Shown: positions 40,704-51,244, counted from the stretch's first letter. The stretch is 64,000 nt of DNA from Lachnospiraceae bacterium (GCA_017553505.1 JAFZLD010000015.1:84964-148963); one strand, 5' to 3'. The notes: generated from the sequence alone by a model not told the origin. A program made the numbers and translations.

Positions 40704-42035
40704 ATGAAAAAAAGAAAATGGCTCAAAAGGTTATGTATCACATTAGGGGTAATTGTGGCACTGTATCTGGTGCTCTTCCTTGTGAACGTGTTAGTGAATG
40801 TAAGTCTTCGCAAGTACATTAAGACTTTTGCACCGGTTGAATATTCCGCCGACCGTATTGTTCCGGTAGAAGAAAACGGATACATCACCATCACTACAGA
40901 CGGCGACCTTCGCATCATGCATATTACAGATGTGCACCTGGGCGGTGGATTCTGGACTTACAAGAACGATAAGAAGACCATCTACGAAGTTATTACCATG
41001 TTGCAAAAAGAAAAGCCCGACATAGTAATCTGCGGCGGCGACAACACCTATTGCCTTATCCCGCCCGGATACAACGGAAGCGGTACTTTCAACAACAAGA
41101 TGGTAGCTAAGACTTTCATAGACATTTTCGACCACGAGCAGGTTTATTTTACCACCGTATTCGGTAACCATGACACCGAGGCCATGGACTACGCAAGCAG
41201 ACAGGACATCGGTGATTTGTACGCAAGCGACTACTCGAAGTACTGTTTCTTTAAGCAGGATTTCACAGACCTTGATGCCCCGTCGGTTCCGAGCGTAACC
41301 AACCAATTTATTCGCGTCAAGAACACTGCCGGCGAGGTTGTGAAGCTTATAATGCTCATAGACTCCAATGATTACGTGGACAAGTCCTTCATGGCGACTG
41401 TTAAGGGTAAGTATGATGTAATTCACGACGCTCAGGTAGACTGGGCAGCAGAGACGGTTAAGAAGCTTTCACTCGAGGCAGGTCTTCCGGAAGGCGAGTA
41501 TGTTCCGACCATTACATTCATGCACATTCCGATCGGCGAGTACAGAACAGCCCTTGACGATTTAATCGAAGAGGTTAAGGACGATAAGGGCAACATCATT
41601 GAGTTTAAGCAAAAGAACAATCCGGTCGACACCGAATTCATATCGGGTGTCTGGGATGAGAAGGTATGCTACGGCGGACTGAATCGAACCGACAAAACGC
41701 CCGATAAGCTCGACAACTTCTTTGAAGTGCTGTGTGAGGATATGGGTGCGGTGGAAGCGATTTTCTGCGGACACGACCACGTGAACAATGCTGTGGTTAA
41801 GTATAAAGGCGTTCTTTTGGCATACGGTTATTCCGTTGACAATGAAGCGTATGGTGACAAGATTATGAAGTCCGGAAGCCAGCGAGGCGCATGCGTGATT
41901 ACATTGAAGCCTGACGGATCGTTTACGCAGCAGTACAAGAACGCATATACCGATTACGGTGTGGAGCGTGATAAGTTCGTGGATGTGTACATGGACAAGC
42001 CTTTGTATCCGGATGATTTAAGAACGGTTAAATAG
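40704..42035 (+). CDS. Membrane-anchored metallophosphoesterase
   Basis: 443 aa. One N-terminal transmembrane segment (LCITLGVIVALYLVLFLVNVLVNV, residues 10-33) after a basic MKKRKWLKR places the catalytic domain outside the cell. The dinuclear metal-site motifs are complete: MHITDVHLGGG, ICGGDNTYC, VFGNHDTEAM, MHIPIGE and CGHDHVNN. The substrate may be a nucleotide or phosphodiester; not decidable here. ATG 40704 is chosen over TTG 40698. Twenty-three bases after the kinase gene, so probably co-transcribed with it. Confidence 0.87.
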   Translation: MKKRKWLKRLCITLGVIVALYLVLFLVNVLVNVSLRKYIKTFAPVEYSADRIVPVEENGYITITTDGDLRIMHITDVHLGGGFWTYKNDKKTIYEVITMLQKEKPDIVICGGDNTYCLIPPGYNGSGTFNNKMVAKTFIDIFDHEQVYFTTVFGNHDTEAMDYASRQDIGDLYASDYSKYCFFKQDFTDLDAPSVPSVTNQFIRVKNTAGEVVKLIMLIDSNDYVDKSFMATVKGKYDVIHDAQVDWAAETVKKLSLEAGLPEGEYVPTITFMHIPIGEYRTALDDLIEEVKDDKGNIIEFKQKNNPVDTEFISGVWDEKVCYGGLNRTDKTPDKLDNFFEVLCEDMGAVEAIFCGHDHVNNAVVKYKGVLLAYGYSVDNEAYGDKIMKSGSQRGACVITLKPDGSFTQQYKNAYTDYGVERDKFVDVYMDKPLYPDDLRTVK

Positions 42036-42040
42036 AGTAA

Positions 42041-42080
42041 AAAATAGCCGCGGAGCTTTGTTAAGAGCCCCGCGGCTTTA
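42041..42080. terminator. Bidirectional terminator
   Basis: AGCCGCGG(a)GCT pairs with AG(a)GCCCCGCGGCT. T-rich on both sides (TTTATC on plus; ATTTTTTAC on minus), so it serves both convergent genes. Confidence 0.85.
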
Positions 42081-42092
42081 TCATGCCTGAAA

Positions 42093-43592
42093 TTACAGAT
42101 TGTAAATCTTGGTGTACTTATCGGTAAAGTACTTAAGAATAGGCTCGGCGCTTACCTCGCGACCGCATACTGCCTGAATGACTTCTTTGGGCTTTCTGGT
42201 GCTTCCGTACTGATGGATGTGCTCGTTAAGCCACTTGGTAATGTCCTTGATACGACCTTCGGCAAGTACTGTGTCAACAGGGCCGAGATCCTTCTCAACA
42301 GCCTCTAAGAACATACCGTCATAGATGGTACCGAGAAGGTATGTGGGAAAGTAACCGAAGCTACCGTCGCTCCAGTGCATATCCTGTAAGATACCGTCTG
42401 CATCGGAAGGAGGAGTGATGTGAAGGTATTCCTCCATTTTCTTGTTCCAGAGAGCGGGAAGCTTAGAAACGGGTGTGTTGTTTCTAAAGATTTCTTTCTC
42501 GATTTCATAACGTACGATAACGTGGAGGCAATAGGTAACCTCGTCGGCAGCGGTACGGATGAGAGAGTTCTTAACGCTGTTAATATAACGGTAGAATTCA
42601 TCAATTGTGATGTCCTTAAAGTCGGGAGCGATTTCCTGAAGCTTAGCGTAAATGGGCTTCCAGAAGTTAATGTTACGGCCGAGTACGTTCTCGTAGAAAC
42701 GTGACTGGCTTTCGTGGAGGCCTAAGTAATTGCAGGAGCCCGCTACGGTATCGTCGAGACGTTCGGCTACATTCTGCTCGAAGATTGCGTGACCACCTTC
42801 GTGGATAGCAGAGAACATAGGGTCAACCGCATTGTCGGTTCTGAAGTGGTTGGATACGCGAACGTCCTTTGAGTTAAAGTTAAGTGTGAAGGGATGCTCG
42901 GTCTCGCCGGTGCAGCCTTTGTCAAAAGAAAATCCGATGTATTCAAGCAGGAACTTTTCAACCGCTTTCTGGGCGGGAATGTCGTATTCTTTGTTGAATT
43001 TGGACTCGTCGTAGGGAGTGGCTGCAAGAATCTTGTTAAGAAGAGGGAGAAGTCCTTCTTTTAACGAATTAAAGATTCTGTCGTAGGTAGCGGAGTCCAT
43101 GCCTTCTTCGTAGGAGTCGAGGAGAGCGTCGTAGACTTCCTTGTCGGGGCGCATGTAGCCCATCATTTTCTTGGAGAAATCAATCATCTTCTCAAGGTGG
43201 GGAGCAAAGATTGAAAAGTCGTCTTTGGCCTTTGCTTCCTGCCATGCTACACCGGCTTCGTTCTGAGCTACGATGAAGTCGTGGTAGAAGTCTGCGGGAA
43301 CGCGCTTGTTTTCGTCGTAATTCTTCTTCATTTCTTTGACAATGTATTTCCAGTCTGCGTCAAGAGCGTCAAACTCTTCGGGAGCGCTGAGCTTATCAAG
43401 AAACTCGCCCATCTCTGAGGAAGTGCTGCGCTTAAAGCTTTCGGTGGAAAGATAAGCGAGGGCATCGGAGTGACCTTTGAAGCCTGCCTTGGGCATTGAG
43501 GTCTCCATATCCCAGTATAAAAGAGTGGAAGCGTGGCCTAAATTTCTGCCTTCTTCGAGGTATGCTTTGAATTTGTTAAGTAATTCACTCAT
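42093..43592 (-). CDS. M32 family carboxypeptidase (Taq type)
   Basis: Cytoplasmic zinc carboxypeptidase, 499 aa, the family length. The zinc motif HEGGH is at residues 264-268 (FSAIHEGGHAIFEQ), followed by the conserved HESQSRFYENVLGRN with the third ligand Glu and IRTAADEVTYCLHVIVRYEIE. AAAGGA lies 11 nt before ATG. It probably recycles peptides taken up or released by turnover. Convergent with the phosphoesterase and divergent from the symporter. Confidence 0.95.
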   Translation of the reverse strand: MSELLNKFKAYLEEGRNLGHASTLLYWDMETSMPKAGFKGHSDALAYLSTESFKRSTSSEMGEFLDKLSAPEEFDALDADWKYIVKEMKKNYDENKRVPADFYHDFIVAQNEAGVAWQEAKAKDDFSIFAPHLEKMIDFSKKMMGYMRPDKEVYDALLDSYEEGMDSATYDRIFNSLKEGLLPLLNKILAATPYDESKFNKEYDIPAQKAVEKFLLEYIGFSFDKGCTGETEHPFTLNFNSKDVRVSNHFRTDNAVDPMFSAIHEGGHAIFEQNVAERLDDTVAGSCNYLGLHESQSRFYENVLGRNINFWKPIYAKLQEIAPDFKDITIDEFYRYINSVKNSLIRTAADEVTYCLHVIVRYEIEKEIFRNNTPVSKLPALWNKKMEEYLHITPPSDADGILQDMHWSDGSFGYFPTYLLGTIYDGMFLEAVEKDLGPVDTVLAEGRIKDITKWLNEHIHQYGSTRKPKEVIQAVCGREVSAEPILKYFTDKYTKIYNL

Positions 43593-43675
43593 GTTAAGGT
43601 AATCCTTTCTCTGTTCTCTTTATTTTGCCGCTAAAAGTATAACATATCGGGGTTTTTACGCAAACTGTTTTTCTC

Positions 43676-43704
43676 GACATAAATGCGTAGAAATGGTATA
43701 CTCG
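43676..43704 (+). promoter_or_regulatory. Promoter of the SNF symporter gene
   Basis: TCGACA at 43676-43681 and TATACT at 43699-43704 with 17-bp spacer. On the minus strand, TTGCGT with TATACT 16 bp away (within 43630-43665) faces the carboxypeptidase. Confidence 0.65.
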
Positions 43705-43738
43705 ATAAGGATTTTTTGTTCTAAAAGGAGAAAGTTAG

Positions 43739-45106
43739 ATGGAAAGAGAACATTTGGGGAGCAGACTGGGATTCATTCTGCTTAGTGCGGGTTGCGCCAT
43801 AGGTCTTGGCAACGTGTACAGATTCCCTATGAAAGCGGGTCAGTACGGCGGTGGCGCGTTTGTGCTTGTGTATGTGTTGTGTCTTGTTTTGCTGGGACTT
43901 CCCGTTATGGTTATGGAGTTTTCGCTCGGGCGCGCGGCTCAAAAGAGTCCCGTTTATATTTATAAGACTTTAACGCCCGAGAAGAAGTGGTGGAACATTC
44001 ACGGATTTGTGACGCCTTTCGGCAACATTTTGCTGATGATGTTTTACACGACGATTGCGGGATGGATTTTAAGATATTTCTTTAAGGCGGCTGCGGGCGT
44101 GTTTACGGGTATGGATTCGGATGCGGTTACGGGCGAGTTTGTAAGTATGCTCGGTAATCCCTGGAGCATGCTTGCTTACACGGCGGTGATTGCTTTTCTT
44201 GCCTGCCTTGTATGTTCTTTCAGCCTTCAAAAGGGCCTTGAGAGAATTACGAAGTATATGATGGTTGCGCTTTTGGTGCTTATGGTTGCTTTGGCTGTTT
44301 ACGGTCTTACCCTTGACGGGGCAAGAGAAGGTATTAAGTTCTATCTTGAGCCTGACTTTAGCAAGATTAACGCTAATGTGGTGTCGGAAGCTATGAACCA
44401 GGCGTTCTTTACACTTAGCCTCGGTATCGGTTCCATGGCTATTTTCGGAAGTTATCTTGGCAAGGAGCGTTCGCTTACGGGCGAGTCGGTAAGCATTATT
44501 TTGCTAGATACCTTTGTAGCGCTTACTGCGGGACTTATTGTATTCCCTGCATGCTTCTCGTATGGTATTGAGCCTAATGAAGGTGCGGGACTTTTGTTCC
44601 TGACACTTCCCAACGTATTTAACGGTATTCCCGGAGGAAGATTCTGGGGTGCGTTGTTCTTTATTTTTATGACTTTTGCGGCGTTTTCGACGGTGCTTGC
44701 GGTGTATGAGAATATCATCGCCTGTGGCTCGGAAGTGTTCAAGTGGTCACGTAAGAAGACCGCATGGATTGTATGCGTGATGATGATTGTGCTTAATATT
44801 CCTTTTATCCTCGGCAACAACGTTTGGTCTGGCTTCCATGCTTTCGGTATCGAGGGCAAGGATGTGTCGGATCTTGAAGACTTCTTTGTATCGACTTTGA
44901 TGCTGCCCCTCGGTTCGTTAACTTATGTGCTGTATTGTACACGTAAGTGGGGCTGGGGCTTTAAGAACTTTACGGATGAAGCCAATGCGGGTAAGGGTCT
45001 TAAGTTCCCCAAGTGGATGAAGGGATATGTTACTTTCGTGCTTCCCGTAATCATTTTGATTGTATTTGTACTCGGTATATTGTCATACTTTGGTATCGGT
45101 AAGTAA
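43739..45106 (+). CDS. Sodium:neurotransmitter symporter family (SNF) amino-acid transporter
   Basis: 455 aa, about eleven transmembrane segments, LeuT fold. The first helix GSRLGFILLSAGCAIGLGNVYRFPMKAGQYGGGAF is the family signature for sodium and substrate binding, and GLPVMVMEFSLGRAAQKS follows. The bacterial 11-segment subgroup (TnaT/MhsT-like) takes up amino acids, often aromatic, with sodium; the exact substrate is inference. AAAGGAG precedes ATG by 10 nt. The HAD gene follows at 12 bp. Confidence 0.93.
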   Translation: MEREHLGSRLGFILLSAGCAIGLGNVYRFPMKAGQYGGGAFVLVYVLCLVLLGLPVMVMEFSLGRAAQKSPVYIYKTLTPEKKWWNIHGFVTPFGNILLMMFYTTIAGWILRYFFKAAAGVFTGMDSDAVTGEFVSMLGNPWSMLAYTAVIAFLACLVCSFSLQKGLERITKYMMVALLVLMVALAVYGLTLDGAREGIKFYLEPDFSKINANVVSEAMNQAFFTLSLGIGSMAIFGSYLGKERSLTGESVSIILLDTFVALTAGLIVFPACFSYGIEPNEGAGLLFLTLPNVFNGIPGGRFWGALFFIFMTFAAFSTVLAVYENIIACGSEVFKWSRKKTAWIVCVMMIVLNIPFILGNNVWSGFHAFGIEGKDVSDLEDFFVSTLMLPLGSLTYVLYCTRKWGWGFKNFTDEANAGKGLKFPKWMKGYVTFVLPVIILIVFVLGILSYFGIGK

Positions 45107-45118
45107 TATGAGGAGCCT

Positions 45119-45754
45119 ATGAAGAATCTTATTTTTGATATTGACGGAACTTTGTGGAATACCACCGGAGTGGTGGCAGGTGCGTGGAATAAGGCAATTC
45201 GCAAGATGGCAGTGCCGGAACTTGCAAGCCTTAACGTTACCGCAGACATGCTCAAGAAAGAATTCGGTAAGCCCATGGATGTAATCGCGGACGATTTGTT
45301 CGGCGATATCGATGCGGGTGTTAAGGCAGAGCTTCTTTCGCTGTGCTGTGAGTATGAACAGGCGGCTCTTTCGGAGTGTGATGAAGACCTTACGTATCAA
45401 GGTATGAATGATACGCTTCATAAGCTTTCTAAGAATCACAACCTTTTCATAGTGAGCAACTGTCAGGACGGATATATCGAGCTTGTTATCAGAAAGACCG
45501 GACTTACGGGACTTATCAAGGATTTTGAGTGTTTCGGCCGCACGGAGCTTCAGAAGGATGAGAACATTAAGCTTGTGATGGAGCGTAACGGCCTTTCGCC
45601 TCTTGACACCGTTTATATCGGTGATACAATGGGAGACTGTATTGCCACTAAGAAGGCGGGTATTAAGTTTGTCTTTGCCGAGTATGGATTCGGCGATGTT
45701 CCTGAAAAGGATTACAGCATTAAGACAATAGGGGAGCTGCTTTCTTTGGCTTAA
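45119..45754 (+). CDS. HAD-family phosphatase
   Basis: 211 aa. Motif I is IFDIDGTLWNT (nucleophile and acid Asp), motif II IVSNCQDG, motif IV VYIGDTMGDCIATKKAG. A small helical cap lies between I and II, as in phosphoglycolate-phosphatase-like members. GAGGAG precedes ATG. Probably co-transcribed with the symporter; substrate unknown. Confidence 0.9.
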   Translation: MKNLIFDIDGTLWNTTGVVAGAWNKAIRKMAVPELASLNVTADMLKKEFGKPMDVIADDLFGDIDAGVKAELLSLCCEYEQAALSECDEDLTYQGMNDTLHKLSKNHNLFIVSNCQDGYIELVIRKTGLTGLIKDFECFGRTELQKDENIKLVMERNGLSPLDTVYIGDTMGDCIATKKAGIKFVFAEYGFGDVPEKDYSIKTIGELLSLA

Positions 45755-45824
45755 GGCATACAATTTGTTAATTGGGTTGCGTTAAGATTGATTCAAGTGG
45801 GCACTTAAGAAATGGAGAATAAAT

Positions 45825-46148
45825 ATGGGCGATCTTGAAAATTTAGCAGCACTTAAGAAAATGCTTGAAAGAAAAGATGAGGAAGAAGCGGCGTCTAAGC
45901 TTGAGCAGGAGAAGACTTTTATAGCCGATGCCACCAAGGCGTATCTTGGACACAGCACTCCCGTAACGGGAATTCAGGCATATGACCCCGACGAGATGAT
46001 TGCGTTTTTAAACTTACCGGCCAAGGAAGTTCAGAGACGTATGGGCGGACGTTGGGCAGAAATGGACTTTGGTGAGTTTGATACATTCTGCTACCATATG
46101 AAGCAGAAGATTCAAAAATCCACAACTCTCCTTGACTGGAAGTCATAA
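45825..46148 (+). CDS. Small hypothetical protein
   Basis: 107 aa, soluble, highly charged. The N-terminal third is a predicted helix (LAALKKMLERKDEEEAASKLEQEKTF); the rest (PDEMIAFLNLPAKEVQRRMGGRWAEMDFGEFDTFC) is mixed. I do not recognise it. ATG preceded by TGGAGAATAAAT. Its 3' end overlaps a promoter for the following riboswitch. Confidence 0.75.
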   Translation: MGDLENLAALKKMLERKDEEEAASKLEQEKTFIADATKAYLGHSTPVTGIQAYDPDEMIAFLNLPAKEVQRRMGGRWAEMDFGEFDTFCYHMKQKIQKSTTLLDWKS

Positions 46149-46160
46149 AAGATATAAACT
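46132..46160 (+). promoter_or_regulatory. Promoter of the riboswitch-transporter unit
   Basis: TTGACT at 46132-46137 with TATAAA at 46153-46158 (15 bp) or TAAACT at 46155-46160 (17 bp), inside the end of the preceding gene. Confidence 0.6.
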
Positions 46161-46170
46161 TTTATTGTTT

Positions 46171-46260
46171 CATGAGGGAGTAGCAGGCGGGTAACCGTAG
46201 GAAGTCACCAGCACGATCGAAAGATCTGGCATACTTTAAATTGCAAGACTCATGTATAGC
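46171..46260 (+). ncRNA. Probable yybP-ykoY (Mn2+) riboswitch aptamer
   Basis: P1 is CATGAG (46171-46176) with CTCATG (46249-46254). Directly inside it are AGGGAGTAGC and, at the other end, GCAAGACT, which resemble the conserved loops of the yybP-ykoY manganese riboswitch. The 3' strand of P1 also belongs to a perfect alternative hairpin, CATGTATAG/CTATACATG (46251-46275), so the two folds exclude each other, and a terminator follows. Family assignment is from remembered consensus and the first loop has one deviation, so it is probable, not certain. Confidence 0.68.
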
Positions 46261-46292
46261 GTTCACTATACATGGGAGTATCATGAAGATTT

Positions 46293-46328
46293 ACCGGGTG
46301 TAGTGAGAGCTGTGCCCGGTTTTATTAT
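46293..46328 (+). terminator. Riboswitch-controlled terminator
   Basis: ACCGGGTGTAG pairs with CTGTGCCCGGT (three G-U), loop TGAGAG, then TTTTATTAT, 71 bp before the transporter start. Confidence 0.78.
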
Positions 46329-46398
46329 GCTTAAGGGGCTTCGTTGCGGCTTCTTTGGCAGTGGGGCCGGAGTATTGTAATTAAGAGAGGATAGTAAC

Positions 46399-47670
46399 AT
46401 GATAGCAGCACTTATTATTTTTGTACTGATGTATATTGGAATGCTTGCTTTTTCCAAGTACAGAGTGTGGTTCGCCCTCGGCGGAGCGGTGGCCATGGTG
46501 GTGACCGGAGTATTGTCCGTAACGAAGGTTCCCTCAGCGATTAACTGGAACGTAATCATGATGATTGCGGGCACGATGGGTCTTGTGACACTGTTCATTG
46601 AGACGGGAATGCCTGCGCGACTTGCGGACCTTATGCTTAAGAAGATGCCCAATGCCTGCGCGGCGATTATTGCGTTGTGCGTATTTTCGGGCGTTGTGTC
46701 GGCATTTGTTGATAACGTTGCGACCGTTTTAATGGTTGCGCCCGTAGGCCTTGCGATTTGTAAGAAGTTAAAGATTAATCCCGTGCCGGTAATTATTTCT
46801 ATTGCCGTGTCTTCTAACCTGCAGGGAGCTGCGACGCTGGTAGGCGATACCACGTCGATTCTTCTCGGCGGATATGCGGGAATGAGCTTCATAGATTTCC
46901 TGTTCTGGCAGGGTAAGTTCTCCATTTTCTGGGCGGTTGAGTTCGGAGCTTTGGGAACTGTAGTGATTCTTTATTTTATATTCAGAAAGCAAAAGCAGCC
47001 CGTTACAGCTGAGCGCCTCACACCTGTAACCGACCACGTACCCGGCATTATGCTTGCGATGGTTGTTGTATGCCTGATTATTGCGTCATTCTTCGAGATT
47101 CCCGTGATTGACGATATTAAGAACGGTCTTATCTGCATGACAATCTTTATTATCGAACTCGTGCGCAATATGTTGTCTCGCAAGAGCACCGCGCCTTTGA
47201 AACTCGTGCTCAAGGAACTCGACTACCAGACATTGCTTATGCTCTGCGGACTCTTTACCGTAATCGCAGGTATTACCGAGGCAGGCATCATTGATAAGAT
47301 TGCCGACTGGTTCTCAGGCCTCGGCGGCGGTAACCTGTTTGTACTTTATACGATTATCGTATTCGGCTCCGTAGTGATTTCTGCTTTTGTCGACAATATT
47401 CCTTACGTGGCAGCGATGCTTCCCGTTGTACAGGGTATTTCGCTTAAGCTTGGAATCAACCCTGTTGTATTGTACTTTGGACTCCTTACCGGCGCGACCC
47501 TCGGCGGCAATATCACACCTTTCGGCGCTTCCGCGAACGTTGCGGGTATCGGTATCCTTAAGAAGGAAGGATATACTGTTAAGAATTCAGATTTCTTTAA
47601 AATCGGTATTCCTTTCACCTTTACCGCCGTAATAATCGGCTATGTATTTATCTGGTTGGTTTGGGCATAA
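46399..47670 (+). CDS. ArsB/NhaD/SLC13-type ion transporter
   Basis: 423 aa, about eleven transmembrane segments. The two inverted-repeat signatures of the ion-transporter superfamily are visible: GVVSAFVDNVATVLMVAPVGLAI and SAFVDNIPYVAAMLPVVQGIS, plus LQGAATLVGDTTSILLGGYAGM and GATLGGNITPFGASANVAGIGI. Members carry arsenite, Na+/H+, or dicarboxylates; the ion is not evident. If the upstream aptamer senses Mn2+, export or homeostasis of a divalent cation is a possibility. Start ATG with GAGAGGATAGTAAC. Confidence 0.88.
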   Translation: MIAALIIFVLMYIGMLAFSKYRVWFALGGAVAMVVTGVLSVTKVPSAINWNVIMMIAGTMGLVTLFIETGMPARLADLMLKKMPNACAAIIALCVFSGVVSAFVDNVATVLMVAPVGLAICKKLKINPVPVIISIAVSSNLQGAATLVGDTTSILLGGYAGMSFIDFLFWQGKFSIFWAVEFGALGTVVILYFIFRKQKQPVTAERLTPVTDHVPGIMLAMVVVCLIIASFFEIPVIDDIKNGLICMTIFIIELVRNMLSRKSTAPLKLVLKELDYQTLLMLCGLFTVIAGITEAGIIDKIADWFSGLGGGNLFVLYTIIVFGSVVISAFVDNIPYVAAMLPVVQGISLKLGINPVVLYFGLLTGATLGGNITPFGASANVAGIGILKKEGYTVKNSDFFKIGIPFTFTAVIIGYVFIWLVWA

Positions 47671-47697
47671 GCTTAATAGTGGCTATTTGATTAATGT

Positions 47698-47726
47698 GGG
47701 CTCCGCTTCGTGCGGGGTCCTTTTTT
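47698..47726 (+). terminator. Terminator after the transporter
   Basis: GGGCTCCGC, loop TTCGT, GCGGGGTCC, then T6. Confidence 0.85.
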
Positions 47727-47821
47727 ATACCAGTGCGGAAGACTTGTTGGGACTGTTAATTGACTTTTTTTCGCGAATATGCCTATATTAATTTGGAAAT
47801 CATGATTTGTGGGGGGAATAT

Positions 47822-48505
47822 ATGAAAATCAAGAGTCTATTCAGCGCAATATTCTATACTAAGTCAGTTTACGTTAATTTCAAATTGTTTGATTTCAAGA
47901 CGGCGCTTCATATGCCGATTATTGTTTCCAACAAAGTTAAATGTATAGGATTAAGACGCGGCGCGGTTTCTTTTTCCGAACCTATACGCAGAGGCATGGT
48001 TAAGCTTGGGGTTAAAGAAGGCACCACAGGAATCTGGCATTACGACAGATGTCACGGAATAATTGATTTTACCGGCGGTAATGTGGTATTTGGCGATAAT
48101 GTCAGTATTGCTCGAGGTTTTTCGCTTAAATGTGTGTCCGGCGGACGCTTGACAATCGGAAGGAATTTTACCGCAAACAGCTACACAACCATCCTGTGCG
48201 CGGAAGAGATTACCATCGGAGAAGGCTGTCTTTTCGCACATCACACCTTTTTGAATTGCGGTGACGGTCATAAGGTTGTATCAACAGTTACCGACGAAGT
48301 TACGAACAAAAGAAAACCGGTGATTATAGGTAATCATGTATGGGTGGGTGCTTATTCTTCGATTTTGAAAGGAAGCAGTATTGCAGACAATTCTATAGTA
48401 GGATTTGGATCCATAGTCGGCAAATCGTTTGAAGAACCAAACTGCGTAATTGCCGGCCCCTTCCCCGGTCGGGTGGTCAAGAGAGAGACTACATGGAAGC
48501 ATTAA
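47822..48505 (+). CDS. Hexapeptide-repeat O-acetyltransferase
   Basis: 227 aa. Left-handed beta-helix repeats from about residue 90 (VFGDNVSIARG, LTIGRNFTANS, ITIGEGCLFAHH) and the C-terminal acetyltransferase signature VIIGNHVWVGAYSSILKGSSIADNSIVGFGSIV. It probably acetylates a cell-surface sugar. ATG 47822 follows GGGGGG; an in-frame TTG at 47807 precedes that ribosome site. Transcribed alone, with no polysaccharide genes beside it. Confidence 0.88.
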   Translation: MKIKSLFSAIFYTKSVYVNFKLFDFKTALHMPIIVSNKVKCIGLRRGAVSFSEPIRRGMVKLGVKEGTTGIWHYDRCHGIIDFTGGNVVFGDNVSIARGFSLKCVSGGRLTIGRNFTANSYTTILCAEEITIGEGCLFAHHTFLNCGDGHKVVSTVTDEVTNKRKPVIIGNHVWVGAYSSILKGSSIADNSIVGFGSIVGKSFEEPNCVIAGPFPGRVVKRETTWKH

Positions 48506-48509
48506 TGAA

Positions 48510-48536
48510 GGCTCCGCTTTGCGCGGAGCCTTTTTT
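48510..48536 (+). terminator. Terminator after the acetyltransferase
   Basis: GGCTCCGC with GCGGAGCC, loop TTTGC, then T6. Confidence 0.88.
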
Positions 48537-48540
48537 ATGC

Positions 48541-48660
48541 GGTCAATATTTTGATAGACTGAAACAGGAGCGATACGACATCGTGAGAGATACAGAGCGC
48601 TTCAAAGCTGTTCTGGGTAAGATTACTCCCTATGTTGACGATACAGCAAAACAGAACTGA
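48541..48660 (+). pseudogene. 3' remnant of an unidentified gene
   Basis: An open frame (GQYFDRLKQERYDIV, then RDTERFKAVLGKITP, ending TAKQN) runs to TGA at 48658-48660 with protein-like composition, but it emerges directly from the preceding terminator and has no ribosome site or ATG. It looks like the tail of a larger gene whose front was lost. The parent protein was not recognised. A weak hairpin (GGGCTTCTC / GGAGGCCC, 48682-48708) followed by TTTTTCTTTT lies shortly after, as expected for a former gene end. Confidence 0.5.
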
Positions 48661-48748
48661 TTTAATTGTCCAATAGGCATAGAGGGCTTCTCGTATTAAG
48701 GGAGGCCCTTTTTCTTTTGCAATGCATAAAAAGAAGAATTGGCCGATT

Positions 48749-49041
48749 TTATCCTTTGTTTTACTCGCAACATTTTGCGAGACAATGGATAACTATAGGA
48801 AAAAGAAGAAAATTATCCTTTGTTTATGTATGCTAAATAGGCAGTAAGGGTCTGGAAAGAAGCGTCGGAGCGAAAAACAATGGATAAAAATGCTGAAATT
48901 CTTTAATTATCCATTACTCCACGAAATAGAGAAGAAGAAATAAAGGATAAAAACTCAAAAAACGAAAAATTATCCATTGTACCTCAAAATACCTGTGCGA
49001 AAACAATGGATAAAATCTAAAAATCGGCGAATTTATCCATT
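48749..49041. repeat. Array of alternating inverted TTATCCATTGT half-sites
   Basis: Nine half-sites: TTATCC(A/T)TT(GT) at 48749, 48813, 48907, 48970 and 49033; the complement (ACA)AT/AGGATAA at 48782, 48877, 48942 and 49003. Three of the four inverted pairs are exactly 44 nt end to end. Successive forward sites are 64, 94, 63 and 63 bp apart, close to 6, 9, 6 and 6 helical turns. The first pair has an extra inner stem CTCGCAA/TTGCGAG. The region is AT-rich and gene-free, between a gene remnant and the groESL promoter. Confidence 0.82.
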
Positions 49042-49142
49042 CCGCGGCCTAAGAGCGATAAGAAATTGAACTGCCGGGCAGGTCGTCCGGGCGAAGCGGC
49101 AGAAAGCAAATATAAAAAAACAATAAAAAGCCAAAATAACAC

Positions 49143-49171
49143 TTGCATATATCCCACCTTAAGCGTATAAA
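49143..49171 (+). promoter_or_regulatory. groESL promoter
   Basis: TTGCAT at 49143-49148 and TATAAA at 49166-49171, 17-bp spacer, with CIRCE just downstream around the expected start point. Confidence 0.85.
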
Positions 49172-49188
49172 TGTATATGTGATAAAAA

Positions 49189-49215
49189 TTAGCACTCGGG
49201 CATACTGAGTGCTAA
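49189..49215 (+). promoter_or_regulatory. CIRCE operator (HrcA binding site)
   Basis: Exact consensus TTAGCACTC - 9 nt - GAGTGCTAA. Repression of groESL by HrcA, relieved on heat shock, is expected. Confidence 0.98.
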
Positions 49216-49239
49216 CAATATAAATTAGGAGGCTAAGTC

Positions 49240-51151
<1,912 letters not shown>

Positions 51152-51172
51152 GACCCATATAGCTTAATACAC

Positions 51173-51214
51173 AGGCACTTGTCTTAAAAAGTAAGGCAAG
51201 TGCCTTATTTTTTG
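51173..51214 (+). terminator. Terminator of groESL
   Basis: AGGCACTTG pairs with CAAGTGCCT around TCTTAAAAAGTAAGG (inner CTTA/TAAG), then TTATTTTTT. Confidence 0.88.
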
Positions 51215-51244
51215 CACAAAAAGCAATGATTTGTCATATTTGTG

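Noticed and set aside
48749-49041. CRISPR array
   Set aside because: Repeats are only 11 bp, alternate in orientation and are imperfect; no cas genes are present.
48749-49041. DnaA-box cluster or replication origin
   Set aside because: Sites read TTATCCATT or TTATCCTTT rather than TTATCCACA, and dnaA, dnaN or gyrase genes are absent.
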